From Pelobates cultripes (lineage: Eukaryota; Chordata; Amphibia; Anura; Pelobatidae): a DNA stretch of 64,000 bases. The notes below the pieces were generated by a model. That model saw nothing but the letters and a program-made list of their open reading frames with translations, did no database searches and was not told the DNA's origin. The translations under genes were made by a program, and so were the position numbers. The stretch covers positions 354,568,221-354,632,220 of the forward strand of contig OW240913.1 of assembly GCA_933207985.1 (NCBI GenBank), read 5' to 3'. Below, in pieces: positions 12,463-25,431 of the stretch; position 1 is the first letter of the stretch; every line of letters begins with the position of its first letter.

Positions 12463-13402
12463 CAGGGCCGGTGCAAGGATTTTTGCCGCCCCATTCGCTC
12501 CACCGACTCATTCGTTCCACGCACTCATACACTGACCCATACACATACACGCTGACTCACACACATACACTGACCCATGCAGATGTAGAGATCCATACAC
12601 ACACACACACACACTGACCCATGCAGACACATGCCCCATTTCCTGTTATTCTCCCGCATCCTTGTCCCCACGTGCAGGGCAAGGGGCGGGAGTGAGTGAA
12701 TGACACGCCCTTGTGCTGCTGCGGTGCTTGACTAGAAGAGGGGTCTGACTTAGAAGGCTGTGGTGAATGCCGGACCGATATTCTACCAGCCGCTAGTCTA
12801 CAAGTGCTCAGTAGCGCCTAGTAACGCAGCCGGCTATATATAATCAATCCCACTTGATAGGGGGGCGGCCAGACAAGCCGTAAAGCCACTGCTGGTGCCC
12901 CCCCTCTCTAAGAAGGCGCCTTAGGCGGCCGCCTACTAAGCCTATAGGACGTGCCGGTAAAAATATGTACAAAGGATCAGTGCTAATATACCTTACAGAG
13001 ATAAATAAAAGGCAGCACACCTAAAAAAAAAATAGGGCTCACTCACAGGCCCTATAGAATAGGCAAAGCAAAAAAAATAAAAATATCGGAGGGGGAGGAG
13101 GTGCCACAGGTGGGAAAAGAAACCTGATTAAAAACTATATTTACTTTTTGGACTCTAGATTATTATTCATCTTACCTTTTGGACTCCTGATTATTATTCA
13201 TTATCTATATTTCGAACTGGTTTTGTTTTTCTATCTTGTATGTATTCTCTTATGTAGTGTCTTGTATATATGCTTGTATAGTTTATAATTAGGTTGTTTT
13301 TTTTTTTTACCTCTGGCGACGCCCTCCTCCCACCTCCTCTTTTTTTTTTAATTTTGTTTTTTTTTATATTTATTTATTTATTTTTAGTACTCGTCGACCC
13401 TG
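12463..13402. mobile_element. hAT-type DNA element with 8-bp target duplication
   Basis: This 940-bp block starts CAGGGCCGGTGCAAGG and ends CGACCCTG, whose reverse complement is CAGGGTCG, so both ends carry the CAGGG terminus typical of hAT elements. The 8-bp sequence CATGTACC directly flanks both sides (12455-12462 and 13403-13410). Eight-base duplications are the hAT hallmark. Inside are CA-rich direct repeats (12535-12630), a GC-rich middle and T-rich runs near the right end. No transposase frame is visible, so it is non-autonomous. Confidence 0.75.
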
Positions 13403-16104
13403 CATGTACCCAGGTGTATAGTAGAGTGTGGTGAATACATTATATATTTTTGAGAAACGTTGCTTATATCTCGGTGTGAGAACACAAAGCCTTTATCTCT
13501 ATGGCAGTGTCCCCACTAGTTTTCTTAAGGTTGAAAGATCTACCGTTAACCACTTCTCTAATTGAAAAAATAAATAATAATATAGTTTTATGCTTCATTG
13601 TACCAGGAATCTGTTAAGTAGCTAAATGTGCATTAAAAAACTATAAATAGGGAAAAAGCCATACAATTCCTGATTGGTCAGGATAGGCAGAGCACGAGGA
13701 TTGTGATCATGTGATTTCCTAAGGTAAGCAAGTCTGCTTGGATACAGTAACTGATACAATCGCTTTGAAGCCCTCTTATGTCTTTAGCTGCTGATGAAAT
13801 ACAAATTATTACAAGTAGTTTCTGGAATATGATTATAAATCTCTATTGCCCAAAGCAAATGGAAGGCAATCCAATTATCTTTCATCTTTACAGCTTATTC
13901 TTAGAGCAAAAGTTATTGGCAGTTATAAACAACATAAAAATCACATGCTTACAAACTATTAAAGGGAGGGTGCAGTATAAGTTCATCAATGTATTGCTCT
14001 AACCAAAACGCTTTGAAATGTTTAGACAAGCTATTTTCTGGTAATACGGTATATCCCGTACAATATGTTATCGGTAGGGGACCTCTCCTACTATTAAAGC
14101 ATAAAAAAACTACAAAAATGAAATCTAATCACATACAAAATGTAAACCTTTTTTTACTACTCTTACTACATCTTTTTTAGGGGTTAAATATGTATTTGTT
14201 TTTTCTTTAACTCTGGTTTTATTGTAATTTTTAATGTGGGGGGATTTTATGTCTGCATGAGTTGGTTAAAATGGCAAGTTTGATTCAATGACCACTGAAG
14301 TTACCCACACCACTTCACTTCTATAAAGTGTGTGTAGTGCTCCTGTATGTTTAACCCTTTAAGGTAAGAGAACACTGGTGTCAGTTCTCGGGCCAGTACT
14401 TTGAGTGGTAATATTCTCTCCCACAGAACCCACTTCACATTAGAACCTATATTGTGCTTGGAATTGGATGGTAATGTGTTGAGTTCTCTCTTTCAGTTTG
14501 AGTCATTTTAGAGTTGGTAAACTAAGCCTGTGAGATTCTGAGAAGTGGCAATAGTTAATCATGTGGGCTGTCATTTAGGATGGCACGGGTTAGCTTTAAA
14601 AAGGAAACCAATTTCATCAACCGTGGTTTGGCAACTTAATATCTGCTTCAAATCTAAAGTCTGTTTCTGAGAAGAGGGAATTACTTCCTGTCTGCTTTTT
14701 TCGTGCTACAAATAAAACAGACCAATTGTGGACACTCACTGGTTATCTCCCACTTGATGATAAAGTATTTTGCCTTAAATTTGAAATTCACTTTGAATTC
14801 TCCATTTTAGTAAATAACACTGCGGATGTTGCTTATATCCGGTTGAATGTTTCACTCTTGAGCCCTCTTTCTAATTTATTATCTGTAATTTTTGGAAATG
14901 TCTAAATAAAAATTCTAAATAAAAGGATTTCATAAATGAAATGGACGTTGGGTGCTCTTCCCATTGATCTCCCAATGGAATGTAGTGTCCTCATGGTATA
15001 GAGTAATTCATGACTCCTTATGAAGATTAGATCTATTTCTACTGACTAAAGTGTTGTTAGAGCAGGGATCTCAAACTTTGACCCCACATTTGTTGATTGC
15101 CCACAACTGCCAGACTTGTTTTGGCTGGAATAGGTGGCCAGAGAATCATTGGGGTTGTAGTTCAGAATCATCTAGGGGCCCACAGTTAAAGATGGCTGTT
15201 GAAGAGGGATCGAGGTTCCCTGTATTGTTGTAGGATTTCATCATAAAAATATACAAGGAACGCTCCATTGAAAATGCATTTTCTAACTATTTAGTAGATA
15301 TACCACAAAAACATGTAAAAAAAAAACAAAAAAAAAAAACGTTGGTGATTATATAATATCTTGGCTTGCAATACTAGATCTTCAGCTACTATGGACCTTC
15401 TCCTTCTTCCCCAGCATAAACTTTCAGCTTGTGCCAGGGAGTACTCCGAACAGAGCTTCTTATCGAGAGGCCTCTGTGCTGGAGCTGTGCGCATGCTCAA
15501 GCAATTGTGGCTTTCCTATGCTTCTCAATGAGCTGTAATTAAGCTCACACAAAAAAGGTGAAAGGCAGGGGTACACTAGCCCTGTGCACCTGTCTCTCCT
15601 GTTGGCTCTGTGAAGCTAATGGAAGCAGAAGAAAACCTCCCTGACCGTACTAATGAGAATCAAAGGTATGTGTGTGTGTTCCCTTTTATTTTACTGTGGC
15701 AGTGACCTCTCCTCATTCCTTCTTCCAAAAAAATGCTTTAAAGAAAACACACCCCTCCTGAGAACTTGTTCAGGGTAAATAATCTTAACTCGAGTGGGTA
15801 TCTTCAGTGAAGTGGCAAGTAAACACATGCAGAATTGGAATCTCGTCGATATTGCCAACATACATAGATTGTGACATTAGTAAAGCATAGCCAGCGATTG
15901 TGCAGGATATGAGAGAACAAATAGAAGCTTGCAGCCCTAAACCGCGGCATTCTGTAATTACACTAGGAATTCTGCATGTAAGATTATCGCTCGATACATG
16001 ATGTAGCATGTTAGACACGCTGAACCACCCTATAGTAATCTATACATTGGCTGAGTAGTGTATATAGCAGAGATATTTATCCAGATTTCCATACTTGGTT
16101 GTGG

Positions 16105-16800
16105 ACTAGAACAGGAGTAGGCAACCTTTTAGTAGTACTGTGCCAAAACAAGATCTTGGCGTGCCGGTCCTATTTTGTTTATATTGAGGTGTGTATGTAC
16201 AGTTTACTGCTTGTGGTTTTTTTGGGTGCTGCAGTTGCTTTGTAGAGCCGTACAGTTTAAAACATACTTTTTATCCAACTTTCATAACTCTAAAACTATA
16301 CATCCAACATTAATAAAAGTCACATATATGTTTAATCAGCACATTTCAAATACAAACATACCCAAAAATCATTCAAATCTGTTCAGCCGTTTGGGAGATA
16401 GATATGTCACCTTTGACCGACCACAAGCACATTTTCATGCCCAAAAGAGTTACATAGAGTTGGGCTGTGCAGTCTGTCAATTTCACACAGAAAAATGTCT
16501 AAGTCTCAGTCGAATGCACGAATGAGGCCGTCCGTGCAAATAGCCCAGTCTAACAGTGTGTTTGAATTGTCGAACGCACTTCGATTCCAGCCGAAGCGTC
16601 GAAGTTCCTGAGAATGTAAGGGTCAGCGGTGTTCGTGCAAATGTGTAGCCGATTTTAGTTCCATAGATTCAGTGACACGCACCGCTGACCACGTTCGACT
16701 AAATTAAAATGGCCACGTGTTCGGTTTTCGAATGGTGGCCACTTCAACTACTTCGGCACTTCGACTGCATCCGAAGTGCCAATTTAAAAGTACAAATCCT
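16105..16800. repeat. Probable transposon-derived, CpG-richer block
   Basis: It starts with CAGGAGTAGGCAACCTTTTAG...GCGTGCCGG, a phrase typical of hAT MITEs. It contains inverted pairs such as GTCAGCGGTG (16621) with CACCGCTGAC (about 16680), and GGCACTTCG with CGAAGTGCC (about 16755-16782). Boundaries are not resolved and no coding capacity is seen. Confidence 0.35.
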
Positions 16801-17334
16801 TTCTCTAGGAGTTAAAGGGCCAGCAGCAGCACAACAAAAACCCATTATGCCCAAATCTTGTATTTAAAGGGCCCAACCTCCCAGAGACCATAATCACATG
16901 GCAAGAGTCTGGCAAGCAGTCCTCTCCAGGCACAAGTGGTGATGTTAATTTCGCCACAGATGATATGTCACATTGAGTGTATAGTGGTCTGTGTATAAGT
17001 GGTGCTGCTTGTGGCATTGCATGTGAGAAGCTGTTTGTGGGGTTGTGCTTATGGGGACTGTGTGTGTTTGTGTATGAGCTGTTTGTAAGGGCTTATTCTG
17101 CATCTCTGTGTATATCTAGCAGTGTAGGTGCTTCCAGGTCTGCAGGCTGGCTAGATACAGGTCAAGGGCAGGAGATGCAATAGCCAACGCGGGCTGCTCT
17201 ACAACATTGTGGATTCCTGTTCACAGGTGCTGGGAGGAAGTGAAGTGATCTGAGTTTACTTCCTCTAATTGCTGCGATACCGAAATTGAGGATTATCATT
17301 CACCACTTTTAATCACTGCTCACTTTGCACTAGC

Positions 17335-17765
17335 AAACTTACAGTGCCCCCCTCCTGCGGCCCTGAAGTGTGTAAAACCCCTTCAGTGACTTATCTCAAT
17401 CCAGCGCCTCCGCATTGGGTCAGGATCTGCCCACTCTCCTCCCTTGCCAATGCCAACTGGCGAGGGAGACCTAATGTGCACGCGTGGCAATAGCTGCGCT
17501 CGCATTAGGATTTCCCTATAGGAAAGCATTATTCAATGCTTTCCTATGGGGAAAAATCGGTCGCCTGAGGTCCTCATGCAGAGCGTGAGGACGTCCATCA
17601 TCAGATAACGGACCAAAAGTCAGTTTCAAACCAGGAATCCCTCTAGTGGCCATCAGGTAGACAGCCACTAGAGGTGGAGTTAACCCAGGACATAATAACT
17701 GCAAAATTTACTATTGTAGGCTTGAGGGACTGAAGTGGTCTGGGTGCCTCCAGGTTCCTTTTAAA
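17335..17765 (+). repeat. MITE-like dispersed element
   Basis: It contains the internal palindrome TAGGAAAGCATT...AATGCTTTCCTATG (about 17519-17549), also present in the copies at 21641, 45722 and 48332. It ends GAAGTGGTCTGGGTGCCTCCAGGTTCCTTTTAA. Non-coding member of the recurrent family. Confidence 0.55.
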
Positions 17766-18715
17766 CCCATAACACCTGATGAGCAGTTATTGCAGTGAAT
17801 AGTCCATGATTTACTAGTCTTTTTATTGGGTCAGATGTTAACAGACTAATCTGGCTCGAAGTAAGTATGAATGATTAAAAATTAAACATGAACAACAGAA
17901 GGCTTCTGTAAAATGGTTTTAGAATTAAAACGTATTAATATTGACCTAATATACTCATTTTCCACTGAATAAGCAAATGGCAATAAAGAAAGCTTAGTGT
18001 CACTGTATAATTGAGAAATGAAACTGATGCACTTTGTTTCTTACTTCCTTTTTCCAACCAACGCAACTGAAAATAAAGGGTGTTTTGGGATTAAGTGCAT
18101 TGGTTTGCGTTCAAAAATCATTTGAAGCAAAAACCGAGAATATGAGAACACTGAGGACTGGCAAAAACTTGGTAGCTTGCCCTCCGGTTAGTCCCTGCTC
18201 AGGTCCAGAATACACTCTGTTAAATTAGAGAAAACCTCTACCATTAGCATATTAGAATGATCCTGCTCATGAGGACAGCCCAAATCCAAAATGCTGGCAC
18301 ATTCCCTACACACGAGAGATACAGGAACCCCATGGTCGTTTCAGCCATATTTGGACCTTGTCATTTGGTTTACGTAGAGACATTTAAAATAAATATATGC
18401 TTTCATTCGTTTAGAATGAAATGCCCGCCTTGTGTGTGTGTGTGTGTGTGTGTGTCTCTATTTATGCAATAATGTGTTTTTAGTTCTTATTTCTTTCAAG
18501 ATACAGGTAAGCAAATTTTGTCCTTTCAGTTTTCATGTATGTATTTATTTGAAACCAAGGTCCTGTATGTGGACAAGGTTGGCTGACAAGATGTGTGTGT
18601 ATACAAGACTTTACAAATGTCCATTATGAAAAGGCATGACCCTCGTCCACTATAAAATGAGGGTCAGATATGAAAATATAAATTCTTTCCTTAAATGTGT
18701 TTCCTATTCAAACAG

Positions 18716-18907
18716 AATGGAACTGCGAATGGCTACAGCCTTTATAAGAAGCCGTTTGTTGAAACCTTTGAAGAAGCCCCAATGTACGTGGCAGTAATGA
18801 CCTATATTGGCTATGGATTGGTCACTTTGTTTGGTTACTTGAGAGACTTTATGAGAGCATGGGGTCTAGAGAAATGCCACATGGCCGAGGAGAGGCAAGA
18901 ACAGAAA
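18716..18907 (+). CDS. sptlc3: SPTLC3, first exon visible (serine palmitoyltransferase subunit 3)
   Basis: This exon encodes 64 codons, from [14 protein letters not shown] to EERQEQK. The acceptor TTCAAACAG precedes 18716 and the donor GTAAGA follows 18907; the exon is in phase 0 at both ends. It contains the single N-terminal membrane segment ([18 protein letters not shown]) that anchors catalytic SPT subunits in the ER membrane. FEEAPMYV matches the FEEAP form of SPTLC3 rather than the FEETP of SPTLC2. SPTLC3 pairs with SPTLC1 and condenses L-serine with a fatty acyl-CoA, committing carbon to sphingoid bases. Family assignment is strong; the gene starts upstream. Confidence 0.92.
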
Positions 18908-19494
18908 GTAAGATGGATATTTAATTATTATTTTTGGTGGGGGGGAGGGGGTTGGTTGGGGGGGTTTGTGTGTTGATTTCATTTTATTGCTCATTTAAAG
19001 TTTTTCAAATCAGAGAGTGGAAGTGTATTTCAAAACAATAAATTAGTAAATATTTGGACATTTGCAGCCTGTTTGCCATTTTTATTTGACATTACCCATT
19101 TAAATGTGCAATATTTAATATGTATAGTAAATACCTTCTTTCCCGTAAAATAAGACCCCAGAAAAACTCACTAGGTCTTATTTTCGGAGGAAATCTTATT
19201 TCGGTAAAAAAAAAAAATGTGCCAGAAAGCAGGTCTATGTTCGGGGGAAAATATCATAAGATTTTTGAAGATAATTTTTTATTCTTAATTAAGAAAAGAC
19301 CTTGCAGTCTCATAAACCTATGTAATTGGTCAAATTATTTCATCTGTAGATATTGGGTTAGGTTTTTAATCAGATATATACCAACTGTTGTCCATTTATA
19401 GATAGTGATATCTATTATGTTGGCGAACAGAATGCATTCTAAGCCTATATGTACCCTATGTCAACCTTCTAACACACCCTGGAGATTTAGTGTG

Positions 19495-19660
19495 TGTCAG
19501 GGGGAGATGGGATTGCTTGGTGTGAGAGGGGGAGATGGGGCAGCTGGGCCAGATGGGAGGGGGCATGGGGATGCGGGTGCTTCTGAGTTAAGGGTAGAAA
19601 GGGGCTTCTGGGTGAAGGGGAGACTGGGGCTGCTGGATGTGAGGGGGCAGGGGCTACTGC
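19495..19660 (+). repeat. G-rich degenerate tandem repeat before an exon
   Basis: The + strand (= RNA sense) carries repeated GGGGGAGATGGG, GGGGCAGCTGGG and GGGGCTGCTGGATGTGAGGGGG type phrases, with a loose period of a few tens of bases. It lies only about 35 nt before the acceptor at 19696. Many G-runs of three or more make G-quadruplexes in the pre-mRNA possible. Confidence 0.6.
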
Positions 19661-19696
19661 ATTGTGCTGACTTCTTTTTATTTATTTTCCATACAG

Positions 19697-19851
19697 GATT
19701 TCGTCCCCCTATATCAAGACTTTGAAAATTTTTACACTCGAAATCTTTATATGCGAGTACGAGACAACTGGAATCGCCCCATTTGCAGTGTTCCGGGACC
19801 GCAGTTTGACCTTATGGAACGATTGACTGATGATTACAACTGGACATATAG
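19697..19851 (+). CDS. sptlc3: SPTLC3 exon
   Basis: This 155-nt exon encodes [20 protein letters not shown] through DDYNWTYR. The acceptor is TTCCATACAG and the donor GTAACT; it ends two bases into the last codon. [16 protein letters not shown] and DDYNWT are SPTLC3-like, whereas SPTLC2 has DFVSLY and an HDYNWS form. This segment links the membrane anchor to the PLP-dependent catalytic fold. Confidence 0.93.
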
Positions 19852-20817
19852 GTAACTCCGTCAACTAGTCAGTGACTATACGTGTGTGTGTGTTTTTATG
19901 GAGAGAAATTAGATATATTTCTGATATCTTTATTTATATACCTTATTGCAATTCCATTTTCAGATTTGCTTCTCTTGACAGTATTTCCTTTTTTTTTTTT
20001 TTTATCTTCTGCAAGTCATAGTATCATATTGCACGCTTAAATTTGCTATTCAAGTATATGTTTATTTTTGTCTGTATTGCCAGAGGCATTCAATTTACAC
20101 TATTTCGATATACATTCATATTCATATTGGATAAAGGTGTATTCTTTGGATGAACAAGACTTTATTTTGGAGCACTTTAATGAATTCACCTATATTTTAT
20201 ATATGCATATCAATTTTGTTCTGACATTTACATATCACATTTTTACCAGTCTATTTTTAGTTAATTTGATCCCCCAAATATATTCTTTATGCACAGTTTT
20301 CTCATTTATTCTACCTCCTCCAGTAAGTGAGAGTAGTTTAACATAAACCATATGTGAGAAAACCTTTAGGTTATGTGAAGTCTTGTAAAAAGATGGATTT
20401 CCAGAGTGGCTCTTACGGCACATTAATAAATAGATGGAAACTCACCGGGGCTGATATCTCATTACTGGGTGAATTGGCTGGTATGTTACAACCTGTTTTT
20501 TGGGGGGGGGGGAGAGGAGGGTTTCCGTTGCCATGGGAATGTGAGACACTGGTAACTTATCTACCATTTTCCTGGATAGAATTCTCCTCTAACTTGTAAT
20601 TAACTAATTCACTTTGTCCATCAATAATTACTTGAGACACTGCAATGTAGTTGTAATCTCAAAATGGATGCAATTCAGTTAGATGTGACCGAGCACCTTT
20701 AATGAATTTAACCTGAAGAAGGCCTTTTGACAAATCTGAACATGATCTGCCCTCAGTAGAACCTTGGACATAAGTATGTAATTTTACTTATTTGCTTATT
20801 TCATTTTATACTTGTAG

Positions 20818-20966
20818 GCACACAGGGAAAGTCATTAAAGACGTCATAAACATGGGATCTTATAACTACCTGGGATTTGCAGAGAACGACGAGGATTTCC
20901 TGGTCCCAGTAATGGATATGGTGCGAAGTCATGGTGTCGGGGTTTGTAGCAGCAGGCAGGAGATGG
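20818..20966 (+). CDS. sptlc3: SPTLC3 exon
   Basis: This 149-nt exon encodes HTGKVIKDVINMGSYNYLGF to GVCSSRQEMG. The acceptor is ACTTGTAG and the donor GTAAGC. NMGSYNYLG is the start of the conserved aminotransferase fold in the alpha-oxoamine synthase family. The usual glycine-rich G.G..STR.E.G motif appears as GVGVCSSRQEMG, with Ser in place of the common Thr. The middle part (ENDEDFLVPVMDMVRSH) is diverged from mammalian SPTLC2 and SPTLC3, as is usual for this segment. Confidence 0.92.
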
Positions 20967-21640
20967 GTAAGCACTATAATCACTGTGATTTCACTTCATC
21001 TTGTGAAGATGTGCATCCTGCGATTCTTCTGTTGATTCACGTCACACATTTATAGGTTGGCCTTTACATTTTATTTTGTATGAAGTGTCAACAATCTATC
21101 ACTCATTTGAAAGTACGCATGTTCTATTACTTTTGCCAATGGTGAGCTGACAACTAACTTCATGGAAAATCTCTAGGTAAGAATTGTACAAATTTAGTGT
21201 TTATTTAAAAGGTGTGCTCGTCCATTTTACATTCTGTTACTGTTCATTTAATTTCAGTTATAGCAAAATATTTTTTCAAAATTTTTTGCAGGAAAAAATA
21301 AGTGTTATTTAACTTATCAAAATCTGCTACTCTACCAAAAATTGTTAAGCATTAACTGTGTGTTTTTTTTTGTCAGTTTATTTTTACAAACCTTGATAAT
21401 ATTATTTAGACTTTATATTCTGTATTGATTAGTTGGCGTTCTATTGTGTTAACAAATATTCAGTTCTTTTCATTATTTTTTTTTTTAATGGGGTGAAGAG
21501 GCAGTAATCTCTTTAGTTTTTACTGTTGGAGTCAATCCTGCGATTAAAACCCTCATTAGTAATCTACCTGGTAACATTCTAAGATGTGAATGTTATCTGC
21601 TTATTAAATGGAACCTTATCAATTAAGCTAGCTTTGTTAT

Positions 21641-22101
21641 AGGAACACTATAGTATCAGGAGTACAAACATGTATTCCTGACACTATAGTGCTGAAATAC
21701 AGCATTAGGTACCTGGCTCCCATCTCTCCGCAGATTAAAGGTCTTTTCTCCCAAGCCACAGCGGTCTTGCCGTTGCTGGCCTTCCAATGCTTTCTATAGG
21801 AAAGCATTGGAAGGCTATTGCGCATGCACAGCAAAACTGCGCTGCGCCAATCAGCATCTCCTCATAGAGGTGCATTATATCATAGCATCTCTATGGGGAA
21901 TGTTCAGTGCCTCCATGCAGAGCCTGAAAAAACTGAACGTAGGTGCTGCACCCTGTGTCTGAGTGACTGCCACTAGAGGTATTACTAGGCACCAATATAA
22001 ACACTGCATTTTCTCTAAAAAGGCATTTTTTGCATTGCTGAGGCTGCATGAACAAGCTATAGTCGCCAGAACCATTACATTAAGCCGTAGTGTCGCTTTT
22101 A
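21641..22101. repeat. MITE-like element with inverted ends
   Basis: It begins AGGAACACTATAGTATCAGG, has the inverted pair AGTACAAACATGTATTCCTG near the left end, the AGGAAAGCATTGG palindrome at 21776-21810, and ends near CGTAGTGTCGCTTTTAA. It lies 41 bp before the next SPTLC3 exon. Same family as 7248, 45722 and 48332 by layout. Confidence 0.55.
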
Positions 22102-22142
22102 AGTGGTTTTACACATTAATGAAGTCAATCTTTGTTTTTCAG

Positions 22143-22267
22143 GCAATTTGGATAAGCATGAAGAGTTAGAGAGACTGGTCGCTGAATTCCTTCATGTAGA
22201 ATCAGCTATGGTGTTCAGTATGGGCTTCGCAACCAATTCGACAAATATCCCCGCATTAGTTGGCAAG
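22143..22267 (+). CDS. sptlc3: SPTLC3 exon
   Basis: This 125-nt exon encodes (G)[16 protein letters not shown] to [10 protein letters not shown]. The acceptor is TTTTTCAG and the donor GTACAC; it ends in phase 0. MGFATNS and NIPALVGK are highly conserved in catalytic SPT subunits. MVFSMGF resembles the MVFGMGF of SPTLC3 more than the MAYGMGF of SPTLC2. Confidence 0.93.
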
Positions 22268-23695
22268 GTACACAATCTTTTTTTTGCATGTCTTATAGAT
22301 ACGGTTAATGGTTTTTGCCTGAGCACTAATATCAAGACTTCACTTTTTGTTTGTGTTTCTTTTTAAATGCAGTATTTTATGAATAGTTGATGCTAATTGT
22401 AGTGTTGCGCCATTACCTTAATTAGGTTTTTCTAAGGATAATTAGTAATCTGATATCCAACATATATTATTTACTAATATCATTAATCTTGGGAATGGTG
22501 AAAATAATATTGGTTAGTTTTTTCCTGGTAAAATGTTGCATAAATGCATTTTTTATTATAAGTTTATTTTTCCCCTACAGAGAATTTCAGATATTCATAT
22601 ACAGTAAAATAAAACAAACTACAGGTTCAAAGACACAACATTGAGAAATCAGCATAATTAAAAAGCAGCACCAGTACGAACATTAGACAGTAAATTGTAT
22701 CACTTAGATTGTAAGCTTGTTTGAGCAGGGACATCTTCAACACTTTTCCCTGTCGATATTATTTTGTCTGGCAATTACTTTCCATAATGTAACCCCCCAC
22801 GTAAAACTGTGAAGCGCCTCAGACTATGTCGGTGCTATAAAAGCACTAGTAATAATATTTGCATCTATTCCACGTCCTTTTTTTTTTCTTCCCCCAAACG
22901 AACTAAAGAATCCTGATCATTGCACAGTAGGTTTTCACGCCATGGCATGTTTTTGAAACGGGATCGTCTACGTGATGATGGTTAAATGATTTATAGAACT
23001 TGCACAGAAAGCGGCCCAGTGACTTGCTGTCTTGTGATTAGCTAATTGTACAGATGGAACATGACACCAGGATAAAACACACATCCTTTGACCTGTAAAT
23101 CAGGTAGTTCTGACGCCCTTTGCTTTACCTCTTTCATCAGCCTCGTCTTCCTGTTTGCAGGCCTTTTTTTTCTGTTCTCTTTGTTACGTTTCAGAAATTC
23201 CTCTGTGTTTATCAGCCATTGTCTTAGCAGCCGATGTGTCATAGGAACTGTCATAGGTATTTCCCTGGGCGACAAATGGTTGTCACCACACCATACACAC
23301 TTCTCCTGCCTTTGGAGATGTTTATTAGTTATAAACGTATTCATTGTGTCGGCTATCGTTGCCCTGCTTAGCCAGAATGATTGAAAATTATCACATGATA
23401 TAAAAAGGGGGAGTGGAGGGGGGCTGAAGGGGGGGAGCACAAGCCTATGAAATAACTTTACAAACTGAAACTTTCTTTAACCCTTTAACTATACGGTGCA
23501 CCGCCTTCACACCAAAGACACATTTTTGTGTTAAGAATAATAATTAAATCTTCATTGATGGACTTTTCTCCCTCATCCAATGATCTGAAGGTTAGGATGA
23601 AGTATTTTGTTCCCTTACATACCCACCTAATCTCATTGGCCAGCACAATAGTACTGTTATTTTGGTGCCTCCATTCCAGCTGTTGTCATTGATGG

Positions 23696-23962
23696 GATGG
23701 TATAGTGCAAGGAATACAAAGTTGTATTCCTAGAACTATTGCCCCCTCTGTATCACCCCTTGCGGCCCCCGTTACTGTACTTACCTGACTAGTGCTGATG
23801 TCCTCCTCCTCCGACGTACCCTGATGAAGGGAGCTAATGTGCATGCTAATGTTTCTCAGAATCTGCAATAATTAACGTTGCGGGGTTAAAGGGACAGGGC
23901 CACTGCACCCAGACTACTTCAATTAGATGAAGTGATATGGGTGCTTATAATGTCCCTTAAAA
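23696..23962. repeat. Short MITE-like element
   Basis: It starts with GGTATAGTGCAAGGAATACAAAGTTGTATTCCT (by pattern, an inverted pair) and ends with the CACCCAGACTACTTCAATTAG / TGATATGGGTGCTTATAATGTCCCTT hairpin terminus. It is a shortened copy of the recurrent family. Confidence 0.5.
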
Positions 23963-24128
23963 TAATTTTTCTGGAAAGAACACTTTTTATAGTGTTCAAT
24001 CTTATGATTTTCTGCGGTTGTCTTGTATGCCCCCGATGACTTAGCCGTCCCTGTTCCCTGAATTTTTGAATTTTTTTTTACTTAGTCTTGTGATTCTCTG
24101 TGTCCTTAACCTGTGCTATATGTTATTA

Positions 24129-24258
24129 CAGGGATAGGCAACCTTTGGCACTCCAGATGTTGTGGTCTACATCCCCCATAATGCTCTTACACCCATAATG
24201 CTGGCAAAGCATCATGGGAGGTGTAGTCCAAAACATCTGGAGTGCCAAAAGTTGCCTG
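24129..24258. mobile_element. Palindromic hAT MITE
   Basis: It begins CAGGGATAGGCAACCTTTGGC and ends GCCAAAAGTTGCCTG, so the ends are inverted. ACTCCAGATGTTGTGG pairs with CCAAAACATCTGGAGT. The flanking octamers TGTTATTA and TGCTAGTA match at 6 of 8 positions, consistent with an old hAT 8-bp duplication. Non-coding. Confidence 0.65.
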
Positions 24259-25395
24259 TGCTAGTATCTTCCTTTTGTCTCTGTGAATTCCATCCTATAA
24301 GAATGATCAACCAATCGTGAATAAGGTGACAGGGATGGAATGTTGCTGCAAATGCTAAAATGTGCGTAACAATTTATTAGTTTTCTAGATTTTGTCTGGT
24401 TTAAGCATTTTCAAGTGTGGTAAATACTGATTTCACCCCACAGGTGTTTTTTTTTTTTTTTAATTCTATATATTTTTTTTTTTATTCTAACTGTTCCACA
24501 GTGTTTGGATTTAGTTACTGTAGGGAACCATAGTTATGCAGCTATTTTAGGAAGGGATTATTGTTTGGGCAGGCATATTTCCTGCAGATAATTCTGCTGA
24601 GCATCAAGCTGCCTGGTTTCCACTAATTGTATTTCACCGAGAGCAACAATAAGCTTGGAATGGTGAACATTACTTTCCGTGTTTTCACGATGCTGCCAGA
24701 CACACCAGCATGTGCTAGAAATGATAAAATATATTTTTTTGCTTTGTCTACATTGGGTGTTTCTCGCTAACAGTGTACCATGAAAAAAAAACCAACTATT
24801 ATGTTTGGTTATGCTGAAAACATTCTAACATTTCAGTCAAGACAAACGGAATCCTGTAATGGTGTAAATTGTTTAATGTAATTATTAATCTATACAAATG
24901 TTAGTACTTTTTAGCTTGTGTCCTCATAACTGCCAGGAATAACGAGTCCTGCAGCCAATAAAGTAATTTTATTTTTCCCTTGAGCTTTTAGTGTACATAT
25001 TCTTCTTCAGCTGTTAAAATCTAAATGTACCTATTCAGAAACGGTTGATTGATACAGTGCATGTGTTTGAATGGTGTCTTTGGACAAATTGTCCCTATGT
25101 TTTCTCACCCTCCTCCCCATGTAAGGTCATCTTGAAACTTTGATGCTACGATTTAAAAATGAATAGCAGATAGTAGTAGACTTGTGCATGGTAACAATTG
25201 GTTTGTGTGAAAAGATTCTAATGTGTAAAAATAAATAAATAAAAAAAAGCTTTTCACATCGTCCATGTGATCGTTTTCCTGGGTAATACTATTTAGATGA
25301 GCTATGTGCTGTGAAATATATACATTATTAAGGAAAAAGGGCGGGAAAAAAGAAGGCAGATCAGTAAAAAAATCTCCTATGCATTAAATATTTAT

Positions 25396-25431
<36 letters not shown>

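Larger units (their letters stand above)
13403..18715. other. Presumed intron/upstream sequence with scattered repeats
   Basis: No exon is recognised before 18716. It holds a hAT-like MITE at about 15064-15200 (CAGGGATCTCAAACTTTGACC...), a CpG-richer repeat-derived stretch at 16105-16800, a MITE at 17335-17765 and a (TG)n run at 18432-18456. The first coding exon of SPTLC3 is probably upstream of the window or unrecognisable here. Confidence 0.5.

Noticed and set aside
23042..23440. 132-codon minus-strand open frame
   Set aside because: It is basic and low in complexity, has no recognised domain or splice signals, and lies within a SPTLC3 intron.
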